NCBI GenBank assembly: GCA_031274715.1
Contig: JAISPT010000010.1
Location: 31,026-95,025, forward strand
DNA from: Azonexus sp.
Lineage (GTDB): Bacteria > Pseudomonadota > Gammaproteobacteria > Burkholderiales > Rhodocyclaceae
Reading direction: 5' to 3'
DNA length: 64,000 bases
Of the stretch, positions 1 to 7,829 are shown piece after piece (position 1 is the first letter of the stretch; each line of letters opens with the position of its first letter). A program made the position numbers and the translations under genes. A model generated the notes under the pieces. The model did not search any database, had not been told where the DNA came from, and was given only the letters and a program-made list of their open reading frames with translations.

Positions 1-775
1 CCGGCCGCACCCCGGCTGGCGCTGGTACGCGGCGGCGCTGGCCTGTCTGGTTCTGGCGCTGGCGGCGATTCTGACCATGGTCGTCTGGCCGCAGCAGTGG
101 CCGGCGTTGCGCCTGTTGCACCTGCACTTGAATACCCTGGGCCTGGTCGGCCTGGCCGCGCTCGGCACCTTGCCGGTGCTGTTGCCGACCGCCTGCGCCC
201 GGCCCGATCCCGCTGCCGGCGCCTGGCTCGGGCACTACCTGTGGTTGGCCCTCGGCGGCGTATTGTCGATCGCTGGCGGCAGCACACTGCATTGGACATT
301 GGCTGCCGCTGGGAGTGGTCTGCTACTGGCAGCGCTGTTTAGCCTGCTGTTGCAGTGGAGGCGCAGTTTCGGTTTGCGCATATTGTTGGCTGATGGCGTT
401 ACCTGTTCGTTGCTGGCCGCTACCAGCGGTCTGGTGCTGACGCTGGTCGCCGGTCTGGCCCATGGGCTTGGCCTGATGTCGGCGCGGCCGACGTTGTCCG
501 CCTGGGTGTTCGGCTTTCTGCTGCCGCTGGTTAGCGGCGCGCTCAGTCAATTGCTACCGGTCTGGCGCTGGCCGGGGCCGCAATTGCCATCACGGCTGGA
601 AATGCGTTGCCGGTTGGCCACCGGCGGTGGCTGGCGGGCACTGTTGTTCTTCACCGCCGCTGCGCTGGCCCTGGCCAGCCGCGACCGCGTTGCCGTGGCG
701 TGCGCCGTGGCGGCCCTGCTGCTGTTTGCCGTAGCACTGTTGCGCGCCATGCGCGTCCAGCGCATGGCGCGGTAA
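1..775 (+). CDS. Integral membrane protein, 5' end outside window
   Basis: The frame is open from base 2, so the gene begins upstream of the window; the first internal ATG is at 77. The visible part is almost entirely hydrophobic, with about seven probable transmembrane segments. It includes a His-rich segment LLHLHLNTLGLVGLAALGT near the start of the visible part, of the kind seen in heme- or metal-binding membrane proteins. It ends 32 bases before thrC in the same direction, so the two could be co-transcribed. I do not recognise the family with certainty; a role linked to respiratory or copper membrane proteins is only a guess from the paired histidines. Confidence 0.7.
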   Translation, partial: RPHPGWRWYAAALACLVLALAAILTMVVWPQQWPALRLLHLHLNTLGLVGLAALGTLPVLLPTACARPDPAAGAWLGHYLWLALGGVLSIAGGSTLHWTLAAAGSGLLLAALFSLLLQWRRSFGLRILLADGVTCSLLAATSGLVLTLVAGLAHGLGLMSARPTLSAWVFGFLLPLVSGALSQLLPVWRWPGPQLPSRLEMRCRLATGGGWRALLFFTAAALALASRDRVAVACAVAALLLFAVALLRAMRVQRMAR

Positions 776-807
776 AATCACGTTTTTTCGCTTTTCAGGG
801 CCACGCC

Positions 808-2235
808 ATGCGCTATATCTCGACTCGCGGTCACGCCGCATCCCAGGCTTTCTGCGACATCCTTCTCGGCGGCCTGGCACCCGATGGCGGCCTCTACCTG
901 CCGGAAAGCTATCCGCAGGTCAGTCGTAGCGAGCTCGACGCCTGGCGCCGGTTGTCCTACGCCGACCTGGCCTACGAGATCCTGGCCAAGTTCATCGACG
1001 ACATTCCGGCCGCCGACCTCAAGGCCATCGCCGCCAAGACCTATACTGCCGATGTCTACCGTCACGCCCGCAACGGCGGCGACGCGAAACAGATCACGCC
1101 GCTGACCCGGTTGGAAGATGGCCTATATACACAAGAACTCTCGAACGGCCCGACGCTGGCCTTCAAGGACATGGCCATGCAGTTGCTCGGCAACCTGTTC
1201 GAGTACGTGCTGGACCAGCGCGGCGAGTCGATCAACATCCTTGGCGCCACGTCCGGCGACACTGGCTCGGCGGCCGAATATGCGATGCGCGGCAAGCACA
1301 ACGTCAAGGTCTTCATGCTCTCGCCGGACGGCAAGATGAGTGCCTTCCAGCGCGCCCAGATGTATTCGCTGCAGGACGCCAACATCTTCAACATTGCCGT
1401 CACCGGCATGTTCGACGACGCCCAGGACATCGTGAAAGCGGTTTCCAACGACGCCGCCTTCAAGGCCCAATACAAAATCGGGGCGGTCAACTCGATCAAC
1501 TGGGCGCGTGTCGTGGCGCAGATCGTCTATTACTTCCAGGGTTATTTCCTGGCCACGAAATCGAACGACGAACAGGTCGCCTTTGCCGTGCCCTCGGGCA
1601 ATTTCGGCAATATCTGCGCCGGCCATATCGCCCGCCGGATGGGCTTGCCGATTGCCCGCCTGGTGCTGGCCACCAACGAGAACGACGTGCTCGACGAGTT
1701 TTTCCGTACCGGTGTCTACCGTCCGCGTACCTCGGTCGAAACCAGCGTCACCTCCAGCCCGTCGATGGATATTTCCAAGGCTTCCAATTTCGAGCGTTTC
1801 GTTTTCGATCTGGTCGGCCGCGATCCGGCGGTCATTCGCGAGCTATGGGCCAAGGTGGACAAGGGCGAGGCCTTCGACCTGTCGGCCACCCCGCACTGGG
1901 CCAAGATGGTGCAGTTTGGCTTCGTCTCCGGCAAGAGCACCCACCTCGACCGTATCAACACCATCCGCTTTGCCCACGGGCGCTATCACGTGATGCTCGA
2001 CACCCATACCGCCGACGGCCTCAAGGTGGCGCTGGAACATCGCTTGCCGGGCGTACCGATGATTGTGCTGGAGACCGCCCAACCGGCCAAGTTCGAAGAA
2101 ACCATCCGCGAGGCACTGGGCACCGAGCCGGTGCGTCCGGCCGATCTTGCTGGCATCGAAGCTTTGCCGCAGCGCGTTGTCGTCATGGCGCCGGATGTCG
2201 AGGCGGTCAAGCGCTTCATCGTCGAACGGGTCTGA
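808..2235 (+). CDS. thrC: Threonine synthase
   Basis: This PLP enzyme converts O-phospho-homoserine to threonine and phosphate, the last step of threonine synthesis. The 475-residue product has the proteobacterial N-terminus (MRYISTRG), the PLP-lysine region SNGPTLAFKDMAMQ near residue 110 and the phosphate-binding stretch LGATSGDTGSAAEYA. The frame is open further upstream, but ATG 808 matches the conserved family start and follows the preceding gene directly. The usual partner hom (homoserine dehydrogenase) is not next to it; a membrane protein gene lies there instead. Confidence 0.96.
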   Translation: MRYISTRGHAASQAFCDILLGGLAPDGGLYLPESYPQVSRSELDAWRRLSYADLAYEILAKFIDDIPAADLKAIAAKTYTADVYRHARNGGDAKQITPLTRLEDGLYTQELSNGPTLAFKDMAMQLLGNLFEYVLDQRGESINILGATSGDTGSAAEYAMRGKHNVKVFMLSPDGKMSAFQRAQMYSLQDANIFNIAVTGMFDDAQDIVKAVSNDAAFKAQYKIGAVNSINWARVVAQIVYYFQGYFLATKSNDEQVAFAVPSGNFGNICAGHIARRMGLPIARLVLATNENDVLDEFFRTGVYRPRTSVETSVTSSPSMDISKASNFERFVFDLVGRDPAVIRELWAKVDKGEAFDLSATPHWAKMVQFGFVSGKSTHLDRINTIRFAHGRYHVMLDTHTADGLKVALEHRLPGVPMIVLETAQPAKFEETIREALGTEPVRPADLAGIEALPQRVVVMAPDVEAVKRFIVERV

Positions 2236-2256
2236 GTGCTGCCGCCCAAAGGAAAC

Positions 2257-2286
2257 GGGCCGCCTCTGGGCGGCCCTTGGTATTTT
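2257..2286 (+). terminator. Rho-independent terminator after thrC
   Basis: An 8-bp GC-rich stem (gggccgcc/ggcggccc, 2257-2264 and 2269-2276) with a 4-base loop is followed by ttggtattttt. It sits 21 bases past the thrC stop and also ends the convergent small gene region. Confidence 0.8.
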
Positions 2287-2290
2287 TGTG

Positions 2291-2428
2291 CTACAGGTAG
2301 ATGACAGCCGGGAAGACGGCGACGGCGAGAACCAGCACCAGCCATTCCAGATTGTGCCGGGCCAGGAAACCGGTGAAATGCAGGACCAGAATGGTAATGG
2401 CGATCACATAGAACAGCGCGAACAACAT
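2291..2428 (-). CDS. Small two-helix membrane protein, 45 aa
   Basis: A short open frame begins with ATG at 2428, preceded at good spacing by an AGGGAG ribosome binding site, and ends with TAG at 2291. The product has two hydrophobic segments (about residues 2-17 and 29-45) separated by a short polar turn, TGFLARHNLEW, which suggests a hairpin in the inner membrane. It sits alone between thrC and nadC. Its function is unknown. Support comes from the strong Shine-Dalgarno sequence, the clean two-helix pattern and codon use like the neighbouring genes. Confidence 0.68.
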   Translation of the reverse strand: MLFALFYVIAITILVLHFTGFLARHNLEWLVLVLAVAVFPAVIYL

Positions 2429-2501
2429 GGGAACTCCCTGATTATCGGCTTGCCTGCGGGATTATGACCCCAAAGCCGCTGCGCCACCAGCAATAGCAGC
2501 G

Positions 2502-3365
2502 TCAGTCGACGAAGCGCATCGACAGATCAAGGGCCTTGACGTCCTTACTCAGCGCCCCGATCGAGATGCGGTCGACGCCGATCTCGGCGATGGCGCGGAT
2601 GGTTTCCAGCGAGACGTTGCCGGAGGCTTCGAGCACAGCCCGGCCAGCATTGCGGCGGACCGCCTCGCGCATCGTATCGAGGCTGAAATTATCGAGCAGG
2701 ATCATCGTCGCGCCGGCCGCCAGCGCGGTATCGAGCTCGTCGAGCGACTCGACCTCGATCTGGATGAAACGGCAGCGCTCGCCGGCCTGTTCGGCGATGC
2801 GGCGAGCTGCCGCCAGCGCTGGCGCGATACCGCCGGCAGCATGAATGTGGTTTTCCTTGATCAGGATGGCATCCCACAGTGCCAGCCGGTGATTGCCGCC
2901 GCCACCGCAGCGGACCGCGTATTTCTGGGCGATGCGCAGGCCGGGCAGAGTCTTGCGCGTATCGACCACCTGCGCCCGGGTGCCATCGATGGCATCGGCA
3001 TAGCGGCGCGCCTTGCTGGCCACCGCCGACAGTAACTGGAGAAAATTGAGAGCGCTGCGCTCGGCCGAGAGCAGGGCGCGGGCGTTGGCCTCGATGTCGC
3101 ACAACGTCTGGTTGGCGGCGATCCGCTCGCCGTCGGCGGCCTGCCAGATGATACGGGCCTGCGGGTCGAGGCGGCGCACGCATTCATCGAACCAGTCGCA
3201 ACCGCAGAGCACGCCCGGTTCGCGCGAAATGACCGTGGCCCGGCTTCTCCGGTTGGCATCGATCAAGCTGGCGGTCAGGTCGCCGACACCGAGATCCTCC
3301 TCCAGGGCGGCGGTCACGTTGCGGGCGATTTCAGGAGCGAGCGGAACGGCGAAGTCGATAGTCAT
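2502..3365 (-). CDS. nadC: Nicotinate-nucleotide diphosphorylase (carboxylating), quinolinate phosphoribosyltransferase
   Basis: The enzyme converts quinolinate and PRPP to nicotinate mononucleotide in de novo NAD synthesis. The 287-residue product has the usual length. Visible motifs include EEDLGVGDLTASL near the N-terminus, VDTRKTLPGLRIAQKYAV (PRPP/quinolinate site), GGGGNHRLALWDAILIKENH, and the C-terminal EASGNVSLETIRAIAEIGVD phosphate-binding part. ATG 3365 is the family start; the frame is open further upstream but that extension is low-complexity Arg/Gly and unlikely to be translated. Confidence 0.96.
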   Translation of the reverse strand: MTIDFAVPLAPEIARNVTAALEEDLGVGDLTASLIDANRRSRATVISREPGVLCGCDWFDECVRRLDPQARIIWQAADGERIAANQTLCDIEANARALLSAERSALNFLQLLSAVASKARRYADAIDGTRAQVVDTRKTLPGLRIAQKYAVRCGGGGNHRLALWDAILIKENHIHAAGGIAPALAAARRIAEQAGERCRFIQIEVESLDELDTALAAGATMILLDNFSLDTMREAVRRNAGRAVLEASGNVSLETIRAIAEIGVDRISIGALSKDVKALDLSMRFVD

Positions 3366-3427
3366 GGTGCGCGCGGTGGGCAGGTGAGAGGCGAATTGTA
3401 CCGCCCGAACGACGCGCTGGCGTGCCG

Positions 3428-4915
3428 TTAGCGGCAACGGTGCAGCCAGTCGTTGAACACGCTGCGGGCAGCGTCGGCGACCTCGCCGGCGGTCAGGCCG
3501 ACCGGTCCAACGCCGGCGGCGACCAGCCGGTCGGCAGCGGCCCCGTGCAGATGTACCCCGGCCAGCAGTGCTGGCACCGCCGGCCAGCACTGGCCGAGCA
3601 GGGCGAGCACCAGGCCGCTCAACACGTCGCCCATGCCGGCGCTGGCCATACCGGGATTGCCGTTATCGTTGATCCACCATGATCCATCCGCCGTCGCCAC
3701 CACCGTACCGCAACCTTTGAGAGCGACGTGGCTGCGATAGCGGCGGGCAATCTCGCAGGCGGCGCCGAGGCGGTCGGCCTGAATCTCGGCAGCGGCGGTT
3801 TCCAGCAGACGCCCGGCCTCGGCCGGGTGCGGCGTCAGAATGGCCGGAACCCGGCGGCTGGCCAGGGACTGCTGCAAATTTTCTTCGCTGGCCACCAAGT
3901 TGAGCGCGTCGGCATCGAGCAGCAACGGCTGGTCAAGGGCGATGGCGGTTTCCAGCAGTTCTGAGGCCTCCAGCGAGATACCCAGGCCCGGACCGCAGGC
4001 CAGCGCAGCCAGCGCCGATTGCAGCAGCGCCTGCGGCCGGCGCAGCATCAGTTCCGGCTGTAGCGGGTCGAAACTCGGCGCCTGCGGATCGATCAGGCCG
4101 GCATAGACCCGGCCGGCGCCAAGTTTGAGCGCGGCACGGGCAGCCAGGAAAGTGGCGCCAACCATGGACGGGGCGCCGCCGACCACGCCGACGCTGCCGA
4201 AACTCCCCTTGTGGGTGTTTTTCAGACGTGGCGCGAGATGCTCGGCAAAGGTGGTGAGAGCGATGCGGCGGCCATCGGGCGGCAGTTCGGCCGGTGGGTC
4301 GAGATCGAGCCGGGTGAGGCGGAGTTGCCCGCAGTAATCGGGACCGTCGGCGGTTAACAGGCCCGGCTTGCCGGCAATGAAAGTCAGCGTGTGCGTGGCG
4401 CGAACCGCGATGCCCGGCACCGTGCCGCGCTCGGCATCGAGGCCGGAAGGGCAATCGAGCGCTAGCACCGGGCAGCGGTCGCGCCCGGCAATGTCGTTGA
4501 TCGCGCCGATCAGCGCGGCATGGCGACCAGCCGGCGGGCGGGCGAGACCAATGCCGAACAGGCCGTCGATGACCAATGACCAACGGCTCTCGGCCGGGAT
4601 CGCATTAATGGCATTGCCGCCGGCGGCAACGAAATCCCGCCAAGCGCCGGCCGCATCGGGTGGCAGGCGCTTGGCATCGCCGGCAAAGACCACGGTCACA
4701 GCGAAAAAGCGTTCGCGCAACAGACGGGCAACCACCAGGGCATCGCCGCCATTGTTGCCGGGGCCGGCCACGACGAGCACCGGCAGGCCGCCGGGTGTCA
4801 CCAGTTCGCCGGCCCAGTCCGCCGCCGCCAAACCGGCGCGCTGCATCAGCCTATCGCCGGCATGGTGGCTTTCCAGTGCCCGCAAGGCCGGGCTGAGGTA
4901 GAGATCGTCGTCCAT
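3428..4915 (-). CDS. nnr: Bifunctional NAD(P)H-hydrate epimerase/ADP-dependent dehydratase
   Basis: This metabolite-repair enzyme restores NAD(P)H from its hydrated forms. The N-terminal YjeF epimerase domain (about residues 1-210) carries VVAGPGNNGGDALVVARLL. The C-terminal ribokinase-like dehydratase domain (about 225-490) carries GSFGSVGVVGGAPSMVGATF, LLDADALNLVA, LTPHPAEAGRLL and the ATP-site NPGMASAGMGDVLSG. The length of 495 residues is normal for the fused form. The gene is 62 bases upstream of nadC on the same strand, so two NAD-related functions lie together and may share a transcript. Confidence 0.95.
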   Translation of the reverse strand: MDDDLYLSPALRALESHHAGDRLMQRAGLAAADWAGELVTPGGLPVLVVAGPGNNGGDALVVARLLRERFFAVTVVFAGDAKRLPPDAAGAWRDFVAAGGNAINAIPAESRWSLVIDGLFGIGLARPPAGRHAALIGAINDIAGRDRCPVLALDCPSGLDAERGTVPGIAVRATHTLTFIAGKPGLLTADGPDYCGQLRLTRLDLDPPAELPPDGRRIALTTFAEHLAPRLKNTHKGSFGSVGVVGGAPSMVGATFLAARAALKLGAGRVYAGLIDPQAPSFDPLQPELMLRRPQALLQSALAALACGPGLGISLEASELLETAIALDQPLLLDADALNLVASEENLQQSLASRRVPAILTPHPAEAGRLLETAAAEIQADRLGAACEIARRYRSHVALKGCGTVVATADGSWWINDNGNPGMASAGMGDVLSGLVLALLGQCWPAVPALLAGVHLHGAAADRLVAAGVGPVGLTAGEVADAARSVFNDWLHRCR

Positions 4916-4979
4916 CAGATGATTCTAGCCCCAATAGATAGCGGCGGGTGAGGGTGGCTCGCAACCGCTACGGGTCAGC

Positions 4980-5186
4980 CTAATCGGTTTCCGGCCTTTT
5001 CTTGCCAGGGTCTGGGGAGTCGCCCACGGGCGGCATTTCGATCACGTCGTCGAACTTCATCTCCTCGACGAGGTAGGTGCGCCGCTCCGGGGCCACCCAG
5101 CGTCGCTCATCGGATACGCCGACGTCATGTCCGCGCCGGTCGTGGCCGCTGCGCCGATCATGTCCATCCCATGTTCCGTTGCTCAT
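4980..5186 (-). CDS. Small DRR-rich hypothetical protein coupled to PEP-CTERM gene
   Basis: A 68-residue polar protein. ATG 5186 overlaps the stop of the upstream PEP-CTERM gene in the 4-base arrangement ATGA, which suggests translational coupling. The sequence carries repeated GHDRRSGHDRRGHD and ends in an acidic, proline-rich tail. No signal peptide, membrane segment or known domain is evident. A longer frame starts at 5204. The coupling is the main argument that it is a gene. I do not recognise a family. Confidence 0.55.
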   Translation of the reverse strand: MSNGTWDGHDRRSGHDRRGHDVGVSDERRWVAPERRTYLVEEMKFDDVIEMPPVGDSPDPGKKRPETD

Positions 5187-6094
5187 CGTCGTCCTTGGTT
5201 CCATCCCAGGGCTTGCGAGCGCGTTCTCCGGCGCATTGCCGCGAGCCCGAACAGGCCGGTCGCGCCGAGCAGCAGCGAAGCCGGCTCTGGTACCGAACTA
5301 CCGCCTCCAGTAGGCTCACGCACTTCCAGGGTGTACCCCGGCCCCGTTCCACCGACGGAGAAGGGATCACCAACAAGAATGCCGTTTCTGCACGCATCCA
5401 TGTAGCAATCCGTGTGGCCGAAGGCATAGGCGATAAAATCATAGGAGATGTTGACCGCCTGATTGGGCGCGAGCGTGCCGAGATCAATATCGAGCCATGT
5501 GTCCGACCAACTGTAATAATTTGGCTCTATGCCCCCCCGGCTGCCAAGAGCGTTGAACGAGAACGCCGAGCCGAAGTCGTTGCTGGTCGTTCCATCAGAT
5601 CTGAATGCGACGGAGCGGTCGTAGATTTCGGCGCCATTCATGGAGATCGCTATCTGGAAGCCGGCTTCGCCTGTGCCGAAGTCTGGCAGGATGGTGAAGG
5701 CGCTTCCCCCGGTGAGCACCAGATGAAGCGTATAAGCGACTGATTCGGATGAGTCATTGAGAAGGGTGAAGGTGTTGGTGACCTTGCTCTGAGCCGAGAA
5801 CTCACCAATGCCCTCGGCCCAGGCCAAGAATGTTCCATTCGCATAGGCGTCTGCGCCGACGCAAGTGCTGTAGTACACACATTCGTAGCCTCCCGCTGGT
5901 ACCGTCACGGAGTTCGTTGTTGCCGGGCCGATAGAGGCAGACGACCATATGTTGCCGTCTTGTCCGAGAAAGGTTACGGCACCTGATATCGTCGCAAAAT
6001 GGTTCATGATGATGCCCGCATTGGCGCTCGTGCACAGCAGCGCCATCATCAAGGTAATACCCATATAGGAAATACCTATATTTTTGATCTTCAA
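5183..6094 (-). CDS. PEP-CTERM sorting domain secreted protein
   Basis: The start is a TTG at 6094, placed 7 bases after a strong GAAAGGGG ribosome site. An N-terminal signal peptide ends near SANA (about residue 26). The mature part is Gly/Ser/Thr-rich and beta-like. The C-terminus has the exosortase signal SVPEPASLLLGATGLFGLA followed by RRR, but then runs about 15 residues further (ending NQGRR), longer than usual. PEP-CTERM proteins are known to be sorted and cleaved by exosortase (EpsH/XrtA type) and are linked to exopolysaccharide. No exosortase lies in the window. It is 303 residues and is coupled to the small gene downstream. Confidence 0.85.
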   Translation of the reverse strand: MKIKNIGISYMGITLMMALLCTSANAGIIMNHFATISGAVTFLGQDGNIWSSASIGPATTNSVTVPAGGYECVYYSTCVGADAYANGTFLAWAEGIGEFSAQSKVTNTFTLLNDSSESVAYTLHLVLTGGSAFTILPDFGTGEAGFQIAISMNGAEIYDRSVAFRSDGTTSNDFGSAFSFNALGSRGGIEPNYYSWSDTWLDIDLGTLAPNQAVNISYDFIAYAFGHTDCYMDACRNGILVGDPFSVGGTGPGYTLEVREPTGGGSSVPEPASLLLGATGLFGLAAMRRRTRSQALGWNQGRR

Positions 6095-6150
6095 GATTTT
6101 CCCCTTTCATCAGGTTTTGTTGCCGTTTTGATCGTGTTTGATCGGAAGGT

Positions 6151-6183
6151 GCAAACTCGTATTGCTAAACAACACGAGTTTGC
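6151..6183. repeat. 10-bp inverted repeat with 13-base loop
   Basis: gcaaactcgt (6151-6160) is perfectly complementary to acgagtttgc (6174-6183). It lies between the 3' end of the autotransporter remnant and the PEP-CTERM start. There is no T-run, so a factor-independent terminator is not clear. It could be a terminator relic, an operator or an insertion scar. Confidence 0.5.
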
Positions 6184-6217
6184 ATTGCCCCAAAGGAGGG
6201 CTTTGCCATTCAGAACC

Positions 6218-6583
6218 TCATGGCAAACGGGTGCCGTTATGGCCGCCGGTGCATATGCCACAGCCGATCTCGCTGCTGGTGCTGAAAACGCTGCCGCCGC
6301 CTGTGATGTCCAGCGTGCCGTTGCTGGTCTGGCCGACGATGAGGTGGCCAGTAGTCCAGGGGTCCGCCTGAGGGCCAGCCGCAACCGGGGTGCCGCCGCC
6401 GGCGACCACGTCGCCACCGGTGACATTGCCTGCCTGCGCCGAAACCGCGAGCGTCAGCCCGGCGACCAGCCCGATCAGCGTGGCCGTGCTCCGTCCCGCT
6501 TTGCCGTGCGCCCTGGCGATTTCAGAAACCGCCTGCCAGACGCCCAGGCTGCGGTTGTAGATGGTTTTGTAGCTGCGGTTCAT
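6218..6583 (-). pseudogene. Truncated ESPR-type autotransporter (type V secretion) N-terminus
   Basis: The first residues, MNRSYKTIYNRSLGVWQAV, are the Extended Signal Peptide Region typical of large type V secreted proteins. A hydrophobic signal core and AQA cleavage site follow (about residue 45), then Gly/Thr-rich passenger sequence (DITGGGSVFSTSSEIG). Family members are usually many hundreds of residues with a C-terminal beta-barrel; this frame stops after 121 residues and no barrel follows. It is therefore a fragment, probably not functional. It sits just downstream of an AraC-regulator fragment, and a second, more decayed copy of its start exists near 11.8 kb. Confidence 0.75.
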
Positions 6584-6670
6584 GCTTGGCCCCCTTGGCA
6601 TCCCTGATGAGTAATGGCGCAAGATGATGAAGCCAACGCGCTGGCGTGTCTTATCGAATCTTGGCTTTTG

Positions 6671-6812
6671 TCATGTTTCCTGTCTTATGGTTCTTGTTTT
6701 TTTTATTGCCATGACCACTTGCCTGCGAAACTGGCGGGGCATGGTGCCGGTGTATTTCTTGAAAGCCAACAGGAACTGCGTATACGACTCGAAGCCGCTG
6801 GACAGGATAGTG
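6671..6812 (-). pseudogene. C-terminal fragment of AraC-family regulator (copy 1)
   Basis: Minus-strand translation gives GFESYTQFLLAFKKYTGT followed by MPRQFRRQVVMAIKK. These align directly with the last residues of the two intact AraC proteins at 7830 and 11888. The rest of the gene is missing: the homology ends at 6812, three bases before an IS-type terminal repeat begins. The fragment is thus an IS-associated truncation. Confidence 0.8.
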
Positions 6813-6970
6813 TTAGGGAACCTCTGATCAAACCTCTTTTAGAGCACACACCCTCAAGTCAGCGGTTTTGAGAGTTTCAAGCCGACCCGGAAGTGAAATT
6901 TTTCGCCATATTTCGAGGCCATTTCGGCCTTCGATGCCCCTTTTCGGGCACAGCGGGCGGATTTTGCCCG

Positions 6971-7066
6971 TCAAGTCATCAAGGCTCTCCGCTTCAGATA
7001 CAGATTGGTCAGGCCAATCAAGGAAAACACTTGCGCCGCATTCTTCATCAAGCCCACATACGCCGC
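6971..7066 (-). pseudogene. IS5-family transposase C-terminal remnant
   Basis: The minus strand encodes AYVGLMKNAAQVFSLIGL then TNLYLKRRALMT and a stop. This matches the C-terminal signature of IS5-family DDE transposases (a Y-x-G-L-x-K-N segment followed by a hydrophobic N-L-Y helix). No catalytic DDE residues remain. It overlaps the last codons of the PEP-CTERM gene in another frame. Confidence 0.7.
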
Positions 7067-7674
7067 CTGCGCGTGATCGCGCCCACAACACCCATACCGG
7101 CCAGCAGCATCGCCCAGGTCGTCGGTTCCGGTACGTTGGTAGTGATCGGCGTTTGGGTGAGGCTCACCATGCCCGCTCCGTCAAAGGTGAAACCGGCGAC
7201 GAAAGCCTGCGGGTTGAGCGGATCCACCATGTTGATGGGATCGATGCCTTCCAGCCAGAAGCCGCTCACGGCAGAAGCGAAGGTGAACGTGCCGCCAACC
7301 GCGACATCACCGAGGAAATCACCGCGCGCGCCGCCGGCATCCAGCGCATAAATCTGATAGCCGTCCGCATCGGTGAGCGCGGTGGCGAAATGAGCCGATG
7401 CGATCAGTGGGCTGGCCGAATCGACTTGGTAGATATAGCCGACGGCTACATCCGGATCGACATAGACGCGCTGACCCGGTACGACTTCGAAATAGAACCG
7501 GTAGCCGCCTATATCTGGATCGAAATCACTCAGCAACGGCGTTCCCGGCGACCAGCCCGGCGGGCACGGCGGCATATCGAAGCCACCACAAACAGGCATA
7601 GGCGCAGCACTGGCGCTGCTGGCGACAAGCATGACAAACGCTGCCGTGATGATCAATTTCATATTTGTCCGCAT
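7048..7674 (-). CDS. PEP-CTERM sorting domain protein
   Basis: ATG 7674 follows AAGGAG at 7-base spacing. The 208-residue product has a signal peptide ending at ASSASAA (about residue 23), an acidic beta-type body, and the C-terminal motif NVPEPTTWAMLLAGMGVVGA followed by four arginines. The last codons (MWA) already run into transposase sequence, so the original C-terminus may have been altered at an IS junction. It is expected to be exported and processed by an exosortase. It lies entirely between IS terminal repeats. Confidence 0.85.
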   Translation of the reverse strand: MRTNMKLIITAAFVMLVASSASAAPMPVCGGFDMPPCPPGWSPGTPLLSDFDPDIGGYRFYFEVVPGQRVYVDPDVAVGYIYQVDSASPLIASAHFATALTDADGYQIYALDAGGARGDFLGDVAVGGTFTFASAVSGFWLEGIDPINMVDPLNPQAFVAGFTFDGAGMVSLTQTPITTNVPEPTTWAMLLAGMGVVGAITRRRRMWA

Positions 7675-7829
7675 GGTAAAACTCCTTGGCTGAATACATT
7701 CAGCGTGCCGATGCCGGGTTTGCCGACATTGAACTCACCCGCTGAATGCGGGGTTATGCAGAGGTTCCTTATACGGTTTGGGATGATGGGGCTAACGCGC
7801 GGACGTGTCTTATCGAATCCTGGCTTTTC

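Larger units (their letters stand above)
6816..7768. mobile_element. Decayed IS5-like element with a PEP-CTERM gene between its ends
   Basis: gggaacctctg (6816-6826) and its inverted match cagaggttcc (7759-7768) form terminal repeats, each flanked on the outside by TTA, consistent with a 3-base target duplication. Just inside the left end, on the minus strand, is the tail of an IS5-like transposase. The remaining transposase is absent. The middle of the element is occupied by a complete PEP-CTERM gene. Confidence 0.6.
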
